Shown here: piece after piece, positions 35,673 to 44,643 of the stretch | Layout of the letters: each line of letters begins with the position of its first letter | How positions within the stretch are numbered: position 1 is the stretch's first letter | Assembly: GCA_947446815.1 (NCBI GenBank) | Contig: CANFGT010000005.1 | Span: forward strand, 62,001 to 126,000 | Source of the DNA: Acidimicrobiaceae bacterium | GTDB lineage: Bacteria > Actinomycetota > Acidimicrobiia > Acidimicrobiales > Ilumatobacteraceae | Direction of reading: 5' to 3' | Length of the DNA: 64,000 nt | The notes under the pieces: model-generated | Told to the model about the DNA's origin: nothing | Databases searched by the model: none | The model's input: the letters and a program-made list of their open reading frames with translations, nothing else | Program-made: the position numbers and the translations under genes

Positions 35673-36263
35673 ATGTCCTTCGACGACTTCGATGACACAA
35701 CAGACGATTCCTATCCGCAGCCTGCGCCAGTGCAAGCCCGTTTAGGCGAAAGCGAAATGATTCTTCGCCGAACAATCGACATCATTGCGACTGCACCCAG
35801 TGTTCCGCTCTCCAGCACGCCACGTATCGATCGTGATGAAGTGATTGAACTTCTTGAAGATGCAATGATGCGTTTGCCTGAAGAAATCCGCCAAGCACGT
35901 TGGATGCTGAAAGAGCGCCAAGAGTTCTTGGAAAAGACAAAGCGTGAAGCCGATGAAATTCTCGGTGCGGCTCGCCAACAGGCAGAACGACTCGTCCAAC
36001 GCACTGAAGTCGTGCGTGCAGCAGAAACCCGAGCACGCCAAGTCATCGATACAGCTGATGAAGAAACGCGCCGATTGAAAAACGAAACGGAAGATTTCCT
36101 TGACCAACGTCTTGGAAGTTTTGAAATTCTCCTCGACCGTTTGTCGAAGACAGTTGCCAATGGTCGCAATCGATTGTCGATTGGCTCACAGCCACCACCG
36201 CCCGAGGCTGAAGAGCCCATCGAAGAACAACAGCGTGCTGGCTTCTTCGACCAAGACTTCTGA
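35673..36263 (+). CDS. Coiled-coil (DivIVA/ATP-synthase-B-like) protein, Rv2927c type
   Basis: A 196-residue protein, acidic at the start (MSFDDFDDTTDDSYP), with a long helix from about residue 50 to 165 rich in Glu, Arg and Ala (READEILGAARQQAERLV...AETRARQVIDTADEETRR) and a Pro/Glu-rich tail. The helical part resembles DivIVA and ATP synthase subunit B. An equivalent protein occupies the coaD/DUF177/rpmF/rnc neighbourhood in mycobacteria. It has a CGGAG ribosome-binding site and the ATG at 35673. A role in polar growth or cell division is suggested only by the DivIVA resemblance. Confidence 0.75.
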   Translation: MSFDDFDDTTDDSYPQPAPVQARLGESEMILRRTIDIIATAPSVPLSSTPRIDRDEVIELLEDAMMRLPEEIRQARWMLKERQEFLEKTKREADEILGAARQQAERLVQRTEVVRAAETRARQVIDTADEETRRLKNETEDFLDQRLGSFEILLDRLSKTVANGRNRLSIGSQPPPPEAEEPIEEQQRAGFFDQDF

Positions 36264-36275
36264 TAGTTCGGTCTT

Positions 36276-36794
36276 ATGGCAACGCCCCTCATTGTCAACG
36301 TTGTTGAGCTACTGCGGTGGCCAGGCACAACCAAAGATGTAGTCCTGTCGGTTGCCTCCGATGATTTGCAGTTCGGTGAATCCCGCATCACTGATGCGCC
36401 GGTCGACATCGCTGTGCATCTTGAATCGCTATCGAATGGTGTCATGGTCAACGGGACCACATCGGCGACCTGGGCAGGGGAGTGTCGGCGCTGCCTTGCT
36501 TCCATGACTGAGCGCATGACGATTGACGTATCCGAGCTCTACCAGCAGATCCCCGATGGGTCCGAGGCCTATTCCATTGAGAATGACCAGATCAATTTGT
36601 TGCCCATGGTGCGAGAGAATCTGTTGCTGGCAATTCCACTCGGACCTTTATGCCGTGAGGACTGCCCCGGTTTTTGCCCACATTGCGGCCAAGACCTCTC
36701 AGAATCCAGCTGTTCGTGCGATAACACGGTGGCTGACCCGCGCTGGTCAGCCCTTGAATCTCTCAAAGGTTCTCTCGAAGACCCGACCTTGTGA
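36276..36794 (+). CDS. DUF177 (YceD) family protein
   Basis: A 172-residue YceD/DUF177 protein. Characteristic features: a middle segment AECRRCLASMTERM-type with the conserved CRRC (here ECRRCLAS), an acidic middle (ENDQINLLPMVRENLLLAIPLGPLCREDC) and C-terminal CPHCGQDLSESSCSCD. It always lies just before rpmF, as here, and is linked to 23S rRNA accumulation in bacteria and plastids. The ATG at 36276 is 12 bases after the coiled-coil gene. Confidence 0.88.
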   Translation: MATPLIVNVVELLRWPGTTKDVVLSVASDDLQFGESRITDAPVDIAVHLESLSNGVMVNGTTSATWAGECRRCLASMTERMTIDVSELYQQIPDGSEAYSIENDQINLLPMVRENLLLAIPLGPLCREDCPGFCPHCGQDLSESSCSCDNTVADPRWSALESLKGSLEDPTL

Positions 36795-36869
36795 GTTTTC
36801 GCCCGAATGGGGGCTATCGTGTCAGAGCCCTCAAATAGAGGGTTTTGCCGCTAACACAGGGAGACCACG

Positions 36870-37049
36870 GTGGCCGTTCCCAAGAAAAAGAAGTCGAAGT
36901 CGAAGACACGTATGCGTCGCGCCTCTAACTGGCGCCTCACTGCGCCTTCACGCAGCACATGCCCACGCTGCGCCGCTGCAAAGATCCCACACACTGTGTG
37001 CGGTACTTGCGGTTGGTACAAGGGCCGCGTTGCTGTCTCTGTCGACTGA
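36870..37049 (+). CDS. rpmF: 50S ribosomal protein L32
   Basis: A 59-residue L32 starting at GTG 36870: VAVPKKKKSKSKTRMRRASN, then four Cys in CPRC and CGTC that form the zinc site of the C+ type. ACAGGGAG precedes it as ribosome-binding site. It sits in the canonical DUF177-rpmF-plsX order, linking ribosome and lipid synthesis. Confidence 0.96.
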   Translation: MAVPKKKKSKSKTRMRRASNWRLTAPSRSTCPRCAAAKIPHTVCGTCGWYKGRVAVSVD

Positions 37050-37066
37050 TTCACGGTTCATAGAAC

Positions 37067-38041
37067 ATGTTGCCAATCGCCGTTGACGCGATGGGTGGCG
37101 ACCGCGCACCTGGTGAGATTCTCGCTGGTGCGTTGCAAGCTGCCGAATTAGGTATCCCCATTCTCCTCGTCGGGCCAGAAGGTCTCGAAGGAACTGAGGA
37201 ACTTGAACTGATGCATGCATCAGAAGTCATCGAGATGGACGACGATCCTGCTCAGTCCGTCCGAAAGAAGCGTGACTCCACTTTGGTGCGAGCCGCCGAA
37301 GCAGTTCGTGACGGCAAAGCAAGCGCCATGATTTCTGCTGGCAACACCGGAGCCACGATGGCCAGTGCGTTGTTGCGCATGGGCCGCATTTCTGGCGTTG
37401 CTCGTCCTGCAATCGCAACTCCCGTTCCCGTTCCTGGCGGAACACACACAGTCCTCATCGACGCTGGTGCAAACGCCGAAGTGCAGCCGGAGTGGCTCGT
37501 GCAGTTCGCCATTATGGGCGCTGTGTATTCCTCCAAGCGTTTCGGCGTGCAAAATCCTCGTGTTGGTTTGCTCTCCATCGGTGAGGAGCCCGGCAAGGGT
37601 GACACTCTTCGCAAAGAGGCGTATGAGTTGTTGAAGGCATCGCCTCATATCAATTTCATCGGCAATGTGGAAGGTCGCGATCTCATGACCGACGACGTTG
37701 ATGTTGTCGTCACCGACGGCTTCACCGGCAACGTAGTTCTCAAGACTCTTGAAGGCACATTGAAGACGGTGATTGGCGCTTTGTTCAGTGCCTTCGCTCA
37801 GCCGGAATATAAGGAAGCAGCCAAAGCAATTCTTCCCGCAATCATGCCTTTGTACGACACGTTTGATCCTGATTCCGTGGGTGGGGCAATCCTTCTTGGT
37901 GTTGATGGCGTGTGCATCATTTCGCATGGCTCGAGTAGTGCTCGCGCAATGTTGAATGGCATCAAAGTTGCCAAGGAAATGGTGGATTCTGAAATGGTGG
38001 AAGCAATCCGCCAGGCCATCTCCACTAGCCTGCCTTCCTGA
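37067..38041 (+). CDS. plsX: Phosphate acyltransferase PlsX
   Basis: A 324-residue PlsX: MLPIAVDAMGGDRAPGEIL, SAGNTGATMASALL and TDGFTGNVVLKTLEG. It makes acyl-phosphate from acyl-ACP, the first step of phospholipid synthesis with PlsY. Its gene precedes acpP, whose product carries the acyl donor. ATG 37067 is 17 bases after rpmF; the operon probably runs from coaD or the coiled-coil gene through mutM. Confidence 0.94.
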   Translation: MLPIAVDAMGGDRAPGEILAGALQAAELGIPILLVGPEGLEGTEELELMHASEVIEMDDDPAQSVRKKRDSTLVRAAEAVRDGKASAMISAGNTGATMASALLRMGRISGVARPAIATPVPVPGGTHTVLIDAGANAEVQPEWLVQFAIMGAVYSSKRFGVQNPRVGLLSIGEEPGKGDTLRKEAYELLKASPHINFIGNVEGRDLMTDDVDVVVTDGFTGNVVLKTLEGTLKTVIGALFSAFAQPEYKEAAKAILPAIMPLYDTFDPDSVGGAILLGVDGVCIISHGSSSARAMLNGIKVAKEMVDSEMVEAIRQAISTSLPS

Positions 38042-38061
38042 ACCACCGTCAGGAGCTCAAC

Positions 38062-38325
38062 ATGGCCGCAGATCGCAACGCAGTTCTCAATACTGTTCGT
38101 ACACACCTCGCAGAAATCCTTGAGATTGAAGCATCTGTCATCTCGGAAGCCAGCTCTTTCGCCGATGATTTAGGTGCTGATTCCATCGCACTCATCGAAC
38201 TCGTTGATTCGTTAGAACAAGAGTTCTCGAAGACAATTCCTGACTTCGCATTTGACGATGATGATCTGGCTGAACTGCGCACTGTTGCAGATGCAGTTGA
38301 TTACATCGTTCGCGCGCACGGCTGA
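38062..38325 (+). CDS. acpP: Acyl carrier protein
   Basis: An 87-residue ACP. The phosphopantetheine attachment site is Ser41 in DDLGADSIALIELVDSLEQEF-like context (GADS followed by I rather than the usual L). It is acidic throughout, with ribosome-binding site CAGGAG. It lies between plsX and rnc, where a primary fatty-acid-synthesis ACP is expected. Confidence 0.93.
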   Translation: MAADRNAVLNTVRTHLAEILEIEASVISEASSFADDLGADSIALIELVDSLEQEFSKTIPDFAFDDDDLAELRTVADAVDYIVRAHG

Positions 38326-38333
38326 GTCCCGCT

Positions 38334-39035
38334 GTGACGCTCGAAAACGAAGTCCGATTGGCGCAATGTTCTGCTGCAATCGGTTATTCGTTTATTGACG
38401 CGGACCTCCTGTATCAGGCGTTGGTGCATCGTTCCTGGCAGGCAGAAAACGATGAGGCATTATCAAACGAACGCCTGGAGTTTTTAGGCGATGCCGTACT
38501 CGGATGGGCCGTGGCAGATATTGCATTCCATCGTCTCGCAGATTTACCTGAAGGAAAATTGTCGGACCTTCGAATCAGCGTGGTGAACATGCATGCACTT
38601 GCAGACATTGCCCGCGAGATCGGTATTGGCGAGTTCATCCTTCTCGGAAAAGGTGAAGATGCAGCAGGTGGACGCGATAAGTCATCAATTTTGGCGGACG
38701 CGTTAGAGGCTTTGATTGGCGCTGTGTATCTCGATGGTGGGCCTGAGAACGCATTTGCATTAGTGGAACGTTTATTGACGGGGTCCATTGAAACTGCAAT
38801 TCCGAATTTGGAGATGTTGGATTCAAAAACACGTTTACAAGAGATCTGCACTCGACTTAATTTGGGCGCTCCGGTCTACAACACGGACGGCATTGGTCCA
38901 GATCATGAACGCATTTTCACCGCCTATGCAATCGTGAGCGGCAAAGAACTTGGTTCGGGCGTTGGTCGAACCAAGAAGGCAGCAGAACAAGTCGCAGCGC
39001 GCATAGCGTGCGAGTCGCTCGCCGATAATGCCTGA
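38334..39035 (+). CDS. rnc: Ribonuclease III
   Basis: A 233-residue RNase III. The nuclease signature SNERLEFLGDAVLGWAVAD lies near residues 42-60, a second metal-binding block DALEALIGAVYLDGG follows, and a C-terminal double-stranded RNA-binding domain (about 160-230) ends in KKAAEQVAARIACE. It processes rRNA and structured RNA. The start is GTG 38334, and the end overlaps mutM by eight bases. Confidence 0.95.
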   Translation: MTLENEVRLAQCSAAIGYSFIDADLLYQALVHRSWQAENDEALSNERLEFLGDAVLGWAVADIAFHRLADLPEGKLSDLRISVVNMHALADIAREIGIGEFILLGKGEDAAGGRDKSSILADALEALIGAVYLDGGPENAFALVERLLTGSIETAIPNLEMLDSKTRLQEICTRLNLGAPVYNTDGIGPDHERIFTAYAIVSGKELGSGVGRTKKAAEQVAARIACESLADNA

Positions 39036-39876
39036 GTTGCCTGAAGTCGAAACAGTTCGACGAGGTATTGAAGAACGGGTTGTCGGGCGAAAGATCCTTT
39101 CGGTTGAAGTGGGACGTGAGCGTTCCGTTCGTCGAGTGGGCAAGGAAGCCGTCATCCAAGGTCTGACCAACACAACGATGGTTGCCGCGCGTCGTCGCGG
39201 AAAGTACATCTTGTGTGAGCTCGACTCGGGAGATGCAGTGATGATTCATCTGCGAATGAGTGGGCGAGTGTTGGTGGAGCCTGTCGGTACGAAACGCCCG
39301 CCTCATACTCACGTTGTATTGCATCTTGCGCCGCGCGATGGACAAGCCGACGAGATGTGGTTTGTCGACCCTCGCACCTTTGGCGAAGTGGTGGTTTATG
39401 ACCCCGAATATGAAGGTGCGGTGCTTCCCGAACTTGCCAAATTGGGCCCAGACCCGATAGCGGACCCCTTCGATGGGGCGATTTTGGCGCGGCGCCTTGC
39501 GGGGCGGCGGGGTGCAATCAAGCCTCTTTTGCTCAATCAACATGTGGTCGCTGGCGTCGGCAATATCTACGCAGATGAAGTTCTCCACAGGGTGGGCCTG
39601 CGATGGAGCCGAACGGTCGACACCTTGTCTCAGAAGAAAATCGACCAACTTGCGCTCGTAATCAAAGAAATTTTGGCCGAAGCGATCGAATCAGGCGGTT
39701 CCACATTGGAAGATACGCAATATGTGGATGTTGAAGGCAACGTCGGCAGTTTCCAAGAGAACCATCGGGTCTATGGCCGAGAGGGCCTCGGATGCCTGAC
39801 CTGTGGAAAAACTTTTATTCGCCGGGTGATGGTCGCTGGACGCTCCACTGCGTATTGCCCTCGCTGTCAGCGATAG
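39028..39876 (+). CDS. mutM: Formamidopyrimidine-DNA glycosylase
   Basis: A 282-residue Fpg/MutM: MPELPEVETVRRGIEE with catalytic Pro2 and Glu3, RRGKYILCEL with the conserved Lys, HLRMSGRV, NIYADEVLHRVGL, and a C-terminal zinc finger (CLTCGKTF...YCPRC). It removes 8-oxoguanine and related lesions. The gene overlaps rnc, a common arrangement. A GTG-started SMC gene follows after 46 bases. Confidence 0.95.
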   Translation: MPELPEVETVRRGIEERVVGRKILSVEVGRERSVRRVGKEAVIQGLTNTTMVAARRRGKYILCELDSGDAVMIHLRMSGRVLVEPVGTKRPPHTHVVLHLAPRDGQADEMWFVDPRTFGEVVVYDPEYEGAVLPELAKLGPDPIADPFDGAILARRLAGRRGAIKPLLLNQHVVAGVGNIYADEVLHRVGLRWSRTVDTLSQKKIDQLALVIKEILAEAIESGGSTLEDTQYVDVEGNVGSFQENHRVYGREGLGCLTCGKTFIRRVMVAGRSTAYCPRCQR

Positions 39877-39922
39877 CGCCATGGGGCGACTCTGAGTCGT
39901 CTCTATTACTGTTGATTTCGCT

Positions 39923-42900
39923 GTGTTTCTGAAATCTCTCACCCTCAAAGGCTTTAAGTCCTTCGCTGATTCCACCGTTATGGAAATGGAACCTGGCGTC
40001 ACTGTTGTTGTCGGCCCTAACGGTTCGGGTAAGTCGAACGTTGTTGACGCAATTGCGTGGGTGTTAGGTGCTCAGGCGCCAAGTTCCGTGCGAAGCCAGA
40101 AGATGGAAGATGTCATCTTTAACGGAACATCAAAGCGTTCAGCACTTGGCCGCGCTGAAGTGATGCTCACTCTTGACAACTCCGCCGGACTACTTCCGCT
40201 TGACTTCACAGAAATCACTGTCTCGCGCACCCTCTTCCGCAATGGCGATAGCGAGTACGCCATCAACGGTGTGGAGTGTCGTTTGCTAGACGTGCAAGAA
40301 CTCTTATCTGATGCCGGTGTCGGACGTCAGCAGCACGTCATCATCAGCCAGGGTCAGATCGATGCTGTGTTGACTGCTCGTGCAGAAGATCGTCGCGCCA
40401 TCATCGAAGAAGCGGCGGGCATTCTCAAATACCGCAAGCGCAAAGAAAAAGCTGAGCGTCGTCTTGAAGCTACGGAAGCCAACTTGTTGCGCGTGCAGGA
40501 CCTCATCCGTGAAGTGCGCCGCCAATTGCGTCCGCTTGAACGTCAAGCAGAAGCAGCTCGTCGCTACGAGGAAGTGGTGGGCGAGTTACGTGCTCTGCGC
40601 CTGTATCTCTCGGGTCGAGAAGTTGCTGGCTTGCGCGAGAAACTTGCACTGCTCGAAGCAGAAAAGGCTGGCAGCGACACCTCAGAGCGTGAACTTCGCG
40701 AATTGATGGCATCGCTTGAGGTTGATGTTCGTACCGCAGAAGAAGAACTTGCGGCACGCGGTGCTTCTGGCCTGAATGACGAGCTCATGAAAGTGGAGCA
40801 GTTGCGTGAGCGTGCACGCGGACTTGTTGCCGTGATCGCAGAACGCCGCCGTTCCATGGAACGCGACCAGGGTCAACTCATCGCTGAAGATGTTGTTGCT
40901 GCACTTGAAGCCGATGCCGCCGAAATGCGCGAGGATCTTTCAGAAGTAGAGCGCGGACTAACTATCGCCATTGGCGAGAGCGATTCATTGCAGGTCGAAG
41001 AAGATGCGTTCGAGCGTGAGCGCAATGAACAAGGTCTTTTCCACACGGTGCAAGGCAATGAAGCCTCCACTGCGGCTGCTGAAGTCCGCGGTGAACTTCG
41101 CACATTGCGCAACACCGTTGAGCAAGCAGCAGGCGAAATTCAAAAACTACAGGCACGTATTGAACAAATCGAGACTCGCGACAACGCGTTTGTCGGAACA
41201 ATCGATGGTCTGCAGGCTGAACTAACTCAGGCTGAATCAGCCGTAGGTGTTTTGCGCGCTGAGTTGGCAGAAGCCGAACGTGATCGTGATAGCGCAGAGT
41301 CCGCCGGTGATGTGGCCCAGCAAGGACGCGCCACTGCCGAGCGCCGTGCCGCTCGCGCATCTGCTCGCCTCGAAGCACTCGAGGCTGCAATGGCTTCCAC
41401 ACGCGCGCGCACTGGTGCCGAGCATCTTGCGCAAGTGGAAGGTGTTGTTGGAGCGTTAGTCGACCTACTTGATATCGACCAGGGTTGGGATGCAGCGGTG
41501 AAGGCTGCGCTGGGCGACACATTGGCCAGCATCGTGGTGTCAAGTCCAGCGACTGCGCGTCGCGCCATTGATCAGCTGCGCAATGTTGATCACAATGGTG
41601 CAGTTATCGCGCTTGGGCTCAATCGAGTCGCAACTGGGTCATTGCCAGCAGGTGTTGAATCAGTTCGCTCACATGTGCGACCTGCACAAGGTGCGCCCGA
41701 TCAGCTGGGTGTACTGCTTGACTCTCTCTTGTCCGCCGTTGGTTGTTCAAATGACATCGCTGGTGCCATCGATATTGTTGAAGCTAATTCCAATGCGATT
41801 GTTGTGACACGTCGCGGCGACAAGTTGGCTCCATCGGGGTGGCGCTTGGGCGCAGCCGATGAAGTTGGTTCTATCGAAGTTATTGAAGAGACGCGTGCAG
41901 AAGTAGAAGCAGCAACGACAGAACTGCAGGCATTGGATGCCGAAGCAGAAAACCAACGCAAGCTGTTGGTGGCTGCTCGCTCGCGTATCAATGAAACGCA
42001 GACAAAGCTTGACCGCCAGGTACGCGCTGTCGAAGCCGCTAATGAGCGTCTTGCAAAGACAATGAACGATCGTCGTTCAAACGGTGCAGAACGTGAAATG
42101 ACGCTGGGTTCGCTGGATGACATTCGCGGTCGTAGTGATGGTTATCAACAGCGAGTGTCAGAGCTTGAAAATATTCTGCCCGCGTTAGAAGAATCTGAGG
42201 CTGCAGAAATTGCGGCTGCAAAGGCACAGGGCGAGGCTCGTGCGGCGATTGATTCAAAATCTGCGCACATGGCAATGCGTCGTAAAGATCTTGAGGTACG
42301 CCTCGCTGGTTTGCGCGAGCGCGATCAGTTTTTGAAGCAGCGCTTGGAAGAAACCGACCGTCGACTGGAAGTCGACACTGCTGCACGTGCAGAGGCTGGT
42401 GTGCGTCGTCAACGAATCGAAGCATCGTTGCTTGCCATCACTCGCTTGGGTGAATTGGTGGAAGGACATCGAGTCGCCGCTGAGTCACGTCTGGCTGAGC
42501 TGTATGAAATGCGTCGTCGTCAAAGCGATGAGGTACGAGAAATCACCACTCGCCTCGATGTGGCGCGTCGTGGGCGTACCGAGTCCGAGCAGCAGTTGGA
42601 AGCGTTGCGCGAGCGCGGACGTCGTGTTGATGTCGAAGAAGCAGAGACGCGCATGCGTCTTGAAGCCGCTGTCGAACTCATTCGACGCGAACTTGAAGTA
42701 GAGCCCGAAGTAGCGGAAGCCTCGCCCATGCCCGAAGTAGCAGAGGGTGTTGACCATGCGGACCGCGCTCGTGCACTTGAGCGTGATATTCGCCTCATGG
42801 GCCCGATTAACCCATTGGCACTACAAGAGTTCACCGAACTACAAGAGCGTCATACTTTCCTTGAAGAGCAACTCACTGACGTTCGTAACTCGCGCCGCGA

Positions 42901-43405
42901 ACTTGCGCAAGTCATTGCAGCCATCGACGAAGAGATTCAGTCTGTGTTTGCAACCGCATTTGAGGATGTCAGCAAGAACTTCACCGATTTGTTTCAGTTG
43001 TTGTTCCCTGGAGGCAAGGGCAAGCTTGCTCTCACCAGCCCTGGCGACATGTTGAACACTGGTATCGAAGTAGAGGCGACGCCGCCAGGAAAGACTTTCA
43101 AGAAGTTGTCGCTTCTCTCCGGTGGTGAGCGTTCGTTGACTGCGCTTGCGTATCTGTTCGCTGTGTTCCGTAGCCGTCCTTCTCCGTTCTATGTCATGGA
43201 CGAAGTGGAAGCCGCTCTTGACGATGTCAACTTGCATCGTTTCCTTGGACTGGTGCAAGAGTTCCGTCGCGATGCGCAGCTCATCATCGTGAGTCACCAG
43301 AAGCGCACCATGGAAGCAGCGGACTGCTTATTGGGTGTCTCGATGCAACCGGGCGGTTCATCCAAGGTTGTGTCCGAGCGCGCTAGCAACACTGCAGGGA
43401 ACTAG
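39923..43405 (+). CDS. smc: Chromosome segregation protein SMC
   Basis: A 1160-residue SMC ATPase. The N-terminal head has LTLKGFKSFADSTV and Walker A GPNGSGKSNVVDAIAWVLG. Long coiled coils (about 165-500 and 670-1010) flank a hinge near 505-655 (VEGVVGALVDLLDIDQGW). The C-terminal head has LSGGERSLTALAYLF and VMDEVEAALDD. It compacts and segregates chromosomes with ScpA/ScpB, which are not in the window. The start is GTG 39923, chosen as the only one immediately before the conserved FLKSLTLKGF. TACTGT ten bases upstream may be its -10. Confidence 0.96.
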   Translation: MFLKSLTLKGFKSFADSTVMEMEPGVTVVVGPNGSGKSNVVDAIAWVLGAQAPSSVRSQKMEDVIFNGTSKRSALGRAEVMLTLDNSAGLLPLDFTEITVSRTLFRNGDSEYAINGVECRLLDVQELLSDAGVGRQQHVIISQGQIDAVLTARAEDRRAIIEEAAGILKYRKRKEKAERRLEATEANLLRVQDLIREVRRQLRPLERQAEAARRYEEVVGELRALRLYLSGREVAGLREKLALLEAEKAGSDTSERELRELMASLEVDVRTAEEELAARGASGLNDELMKVEQLRERARGLVAVIAERRRSMERDQGQLIAEDVVAALEADAAEMREDLSEVERGLTIAIGESDSLQVEEDAFERERNEQGLFHTVQGNEASTAAAEVRGELRTLRNTVEQAAGEIQKLQARIEQIETRDNAFVGTIDGLQAELTQAESAVGVLRAELAEAERDRDSAESAGDVAQQGRATAERRAARASARLEALEAAMASTRARTGAEHLAQVEGVVGALVDLLDIDQGWDAAVKAALGDTLASIVVSSPATARRAIDQLRNVDHNGAVIALGLNRVATGSLPAGVESVRSHVRPAQGAPDQLGVLLDSLLSAVGCSNDIAGAIDIVEANSNAIVVTRRGDKLAPSGWRLGAADEVGSIEVIEETRAEVEAATTELQALDAEAENQRKLLVAARSRINETQTKLDRQVRAVEAANERLAKTMNDRRSNGAEREMTLGSLDDIRGRSDGYQQRVSELENILPALEESEAAEIAAAKAQGEARAAIDSKSAHMAMRRKDLEVRLAGLRERDQFLKQRLEETDRRLEVDTAARAEAGVRRQRIEASLLAITRLGELVEGHRVAAESRLAELYEMRRRQSDEVREITTRLDVARRGRTESEQQLEALRERGRRVDVEEAETRMRLEAAVELIRRELEVEPEVAEASPMPEVAEGVDHADRARALERDIRLMGPINPLALQEFTELQERHTFLEEQLTDVRNSRRELAQVIAAIDEEIQSVFATAFEDVSKNFTDLFQLLFPGGKGKLALTSPGDMLNTGIEVEATPPGKTFKKLSLLSGGERSLTALAYLFAVFRSRPSPFYVMDEVEAALDDVNLHRFLGLVQEFRRDAQLIIVSHQKRTMEAADCLLGVSMQPGGSSKVVSERASNTAGN

Positions 43406-43407
43406 TC

Positions 43408-44625
43408 GTGCTCGCGTCGTCGGCGATCAACATCGGAATACCTGCAGCGGTCCTCTTGGTCGTCATCGCCGGCGCCATCTTCGCCCAACGCCGTTCACGT
43501 TCGGCAAAGAATGGACCAGCTGTAGCGCCGGCTTCCGTCGACGAAACCCTCGCAAGCTCGAAGGTTTCGCCAACAGAACCGTCACACGCTGGTCCTGGCC
43601 CTGACAATGCAAATCGCGTGTTGGACGGAGGGGCCGATTCCGAAACCTTCGCACCTGTGCGGGTTTCGGATGAGGAGCCCGCCGGCGAAGACACGCTTGT
43701 TGCAGGTGCAGACGAAGAACCAGAAGTCCCGTCTGTTCGGGGGAAGGCGGGACGCACGCGCAGTTTGTTCGCGAGCGCCTTCCAATCAATTCGTGGCCGA
43801 GGCGCGCTCGACGCGACTGCATGGGAAGAACTCGAAGAGACTCTGTTGCGGGCGGACATTGGTATTGGTCTCACAACCCGTCTTCTTGATCCCATGCGCG
43901 CTGCTGCCAAGGCCGGCACAATCCGCACGCCCGATGATGCGATTAACGCATTACGTGATGCGATGACTGCGCAACTTGCAACAACCGACCGCTCGTTGCA
44001 TCTTGATGCAGAACAGAAGCCAAATGTATGGCTCTTTGTTGGAGTCAACGGCGTGGGTAAGACGACCACCATCGGCAAGATTGGTACCGCACAAACTGCT
44101 CTCGGCACAACAGTGCTGATGGCGGCGGGAGACACTTTCCGTGCCGCAGCAGCCGAACAACTTCTTGTATGGGCGCAACGTTGCGGCGCATCCTATGTGC
44201 GTGGCGCTGAAGGCGGCGATCCTGCATCAGTCATCTTTGATGGCATCCAGAGTGCGTCAGCCAAAGGCATTGATCTTGTTTTGGGCGACACTGCAGGTCG
44301 TTTGCAGAACAAATCGAACCTGATGGAAGAACTGAAAAAAGTTCGTCGCGTGGCCGCTAAAGCAGAAGGCACGGTCAATGAAGTGTTGCTTGTCATTGAT
44401 GCAACGACGGGGCAGAACGGTTTGTCACAGGCGCGAGAATTCGCTGCGGCCACTGATGTAACTGGTGTGGTGCTCACCAAACTTGATGGCTCGGCCAAGG
44501 GAGGCATTGTCTTTGCCATCGAGACAGAACTCGGAATTCCGGTCAAATTGGTCGGTTTGGGTGAAGGCGCCCACGATTTAGTGGCTTTTGACCCTGCGGA
44601 ATACGTCTCCGCACTCTTCGAATAG
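43408..44625 (+). CDS. ftsY: Signal recognition particle receptor FtsY
   Basis: A 405-residue SRP receptor. A single N-terminal hydrophobic helix (about residues 5-25, IGIPAAVLLVVIAGAIFAQ) anchors it, followed by an acidic A-domain. The NG domain has GVNGVGKTTTIGK near residue 212, DTAGRLQNKSNLM, and VLTKLDGSAKGG. It receives ribosome-SRP complexes at the membrane, partnering the Ffh encoded 1.3 kb downstream. GTG 43408 starts two bases after the smc stop, so the two are cotranscribed. Confidence 0.95.
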   Translation: MLASSAINIGIPAAVLLVVIAGAIFAQRRSRSAKNGPAVAPASVDETLASSKVSPTEPSHAGPGPDNANRVLDGGADSETFAPVRVSDEEPAGEDTLVAGADEEPEVPSVRGKAGRTRSLFASAFQSIRGRGALDATAWEELEETLLRADIGIGLTTRLLDPMRAAAKAGTIRTPDDAINALRDAMTAQLATTDRSLHLDAEQKPNVWLFVGVNGVGKTTTIGKIGTAQTALGTTVLMAAGDTFRAAAAEQLLVWAQRCGASYVRGAEGGDPASVIFDGIQSASAKGIDLVLGDTAGRLQNKSNLMEELKKVRRVAAKAEGTVNEVLLVIDATTGQNGLSQAREFAAATDVTGVVLTKLDGSAKGGIVFAIETELGIPVKLVGLGEGAHDLVAFDPAEYVSALFE

Positions 44626-44628
44626 ACC

Positions 44629-44634
44629 TACGCT
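44629..44634 (+). promoter_or_regulatory. Putative -10 element before the lipoprotein gene
   Basis: TACGCT nine bases before the ATG at 44644, overlapping the end of ftsY; no ribosome-binding site is visible. Confidence 0.4.
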
Positions 44635-44643
44635 TCCATTCGC

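Noticed and set aside
37220-37927. 235-codon minus-strand frame opposite plsX
   Set aside because: Antisense shadow of a conserved enzyme, no motif.
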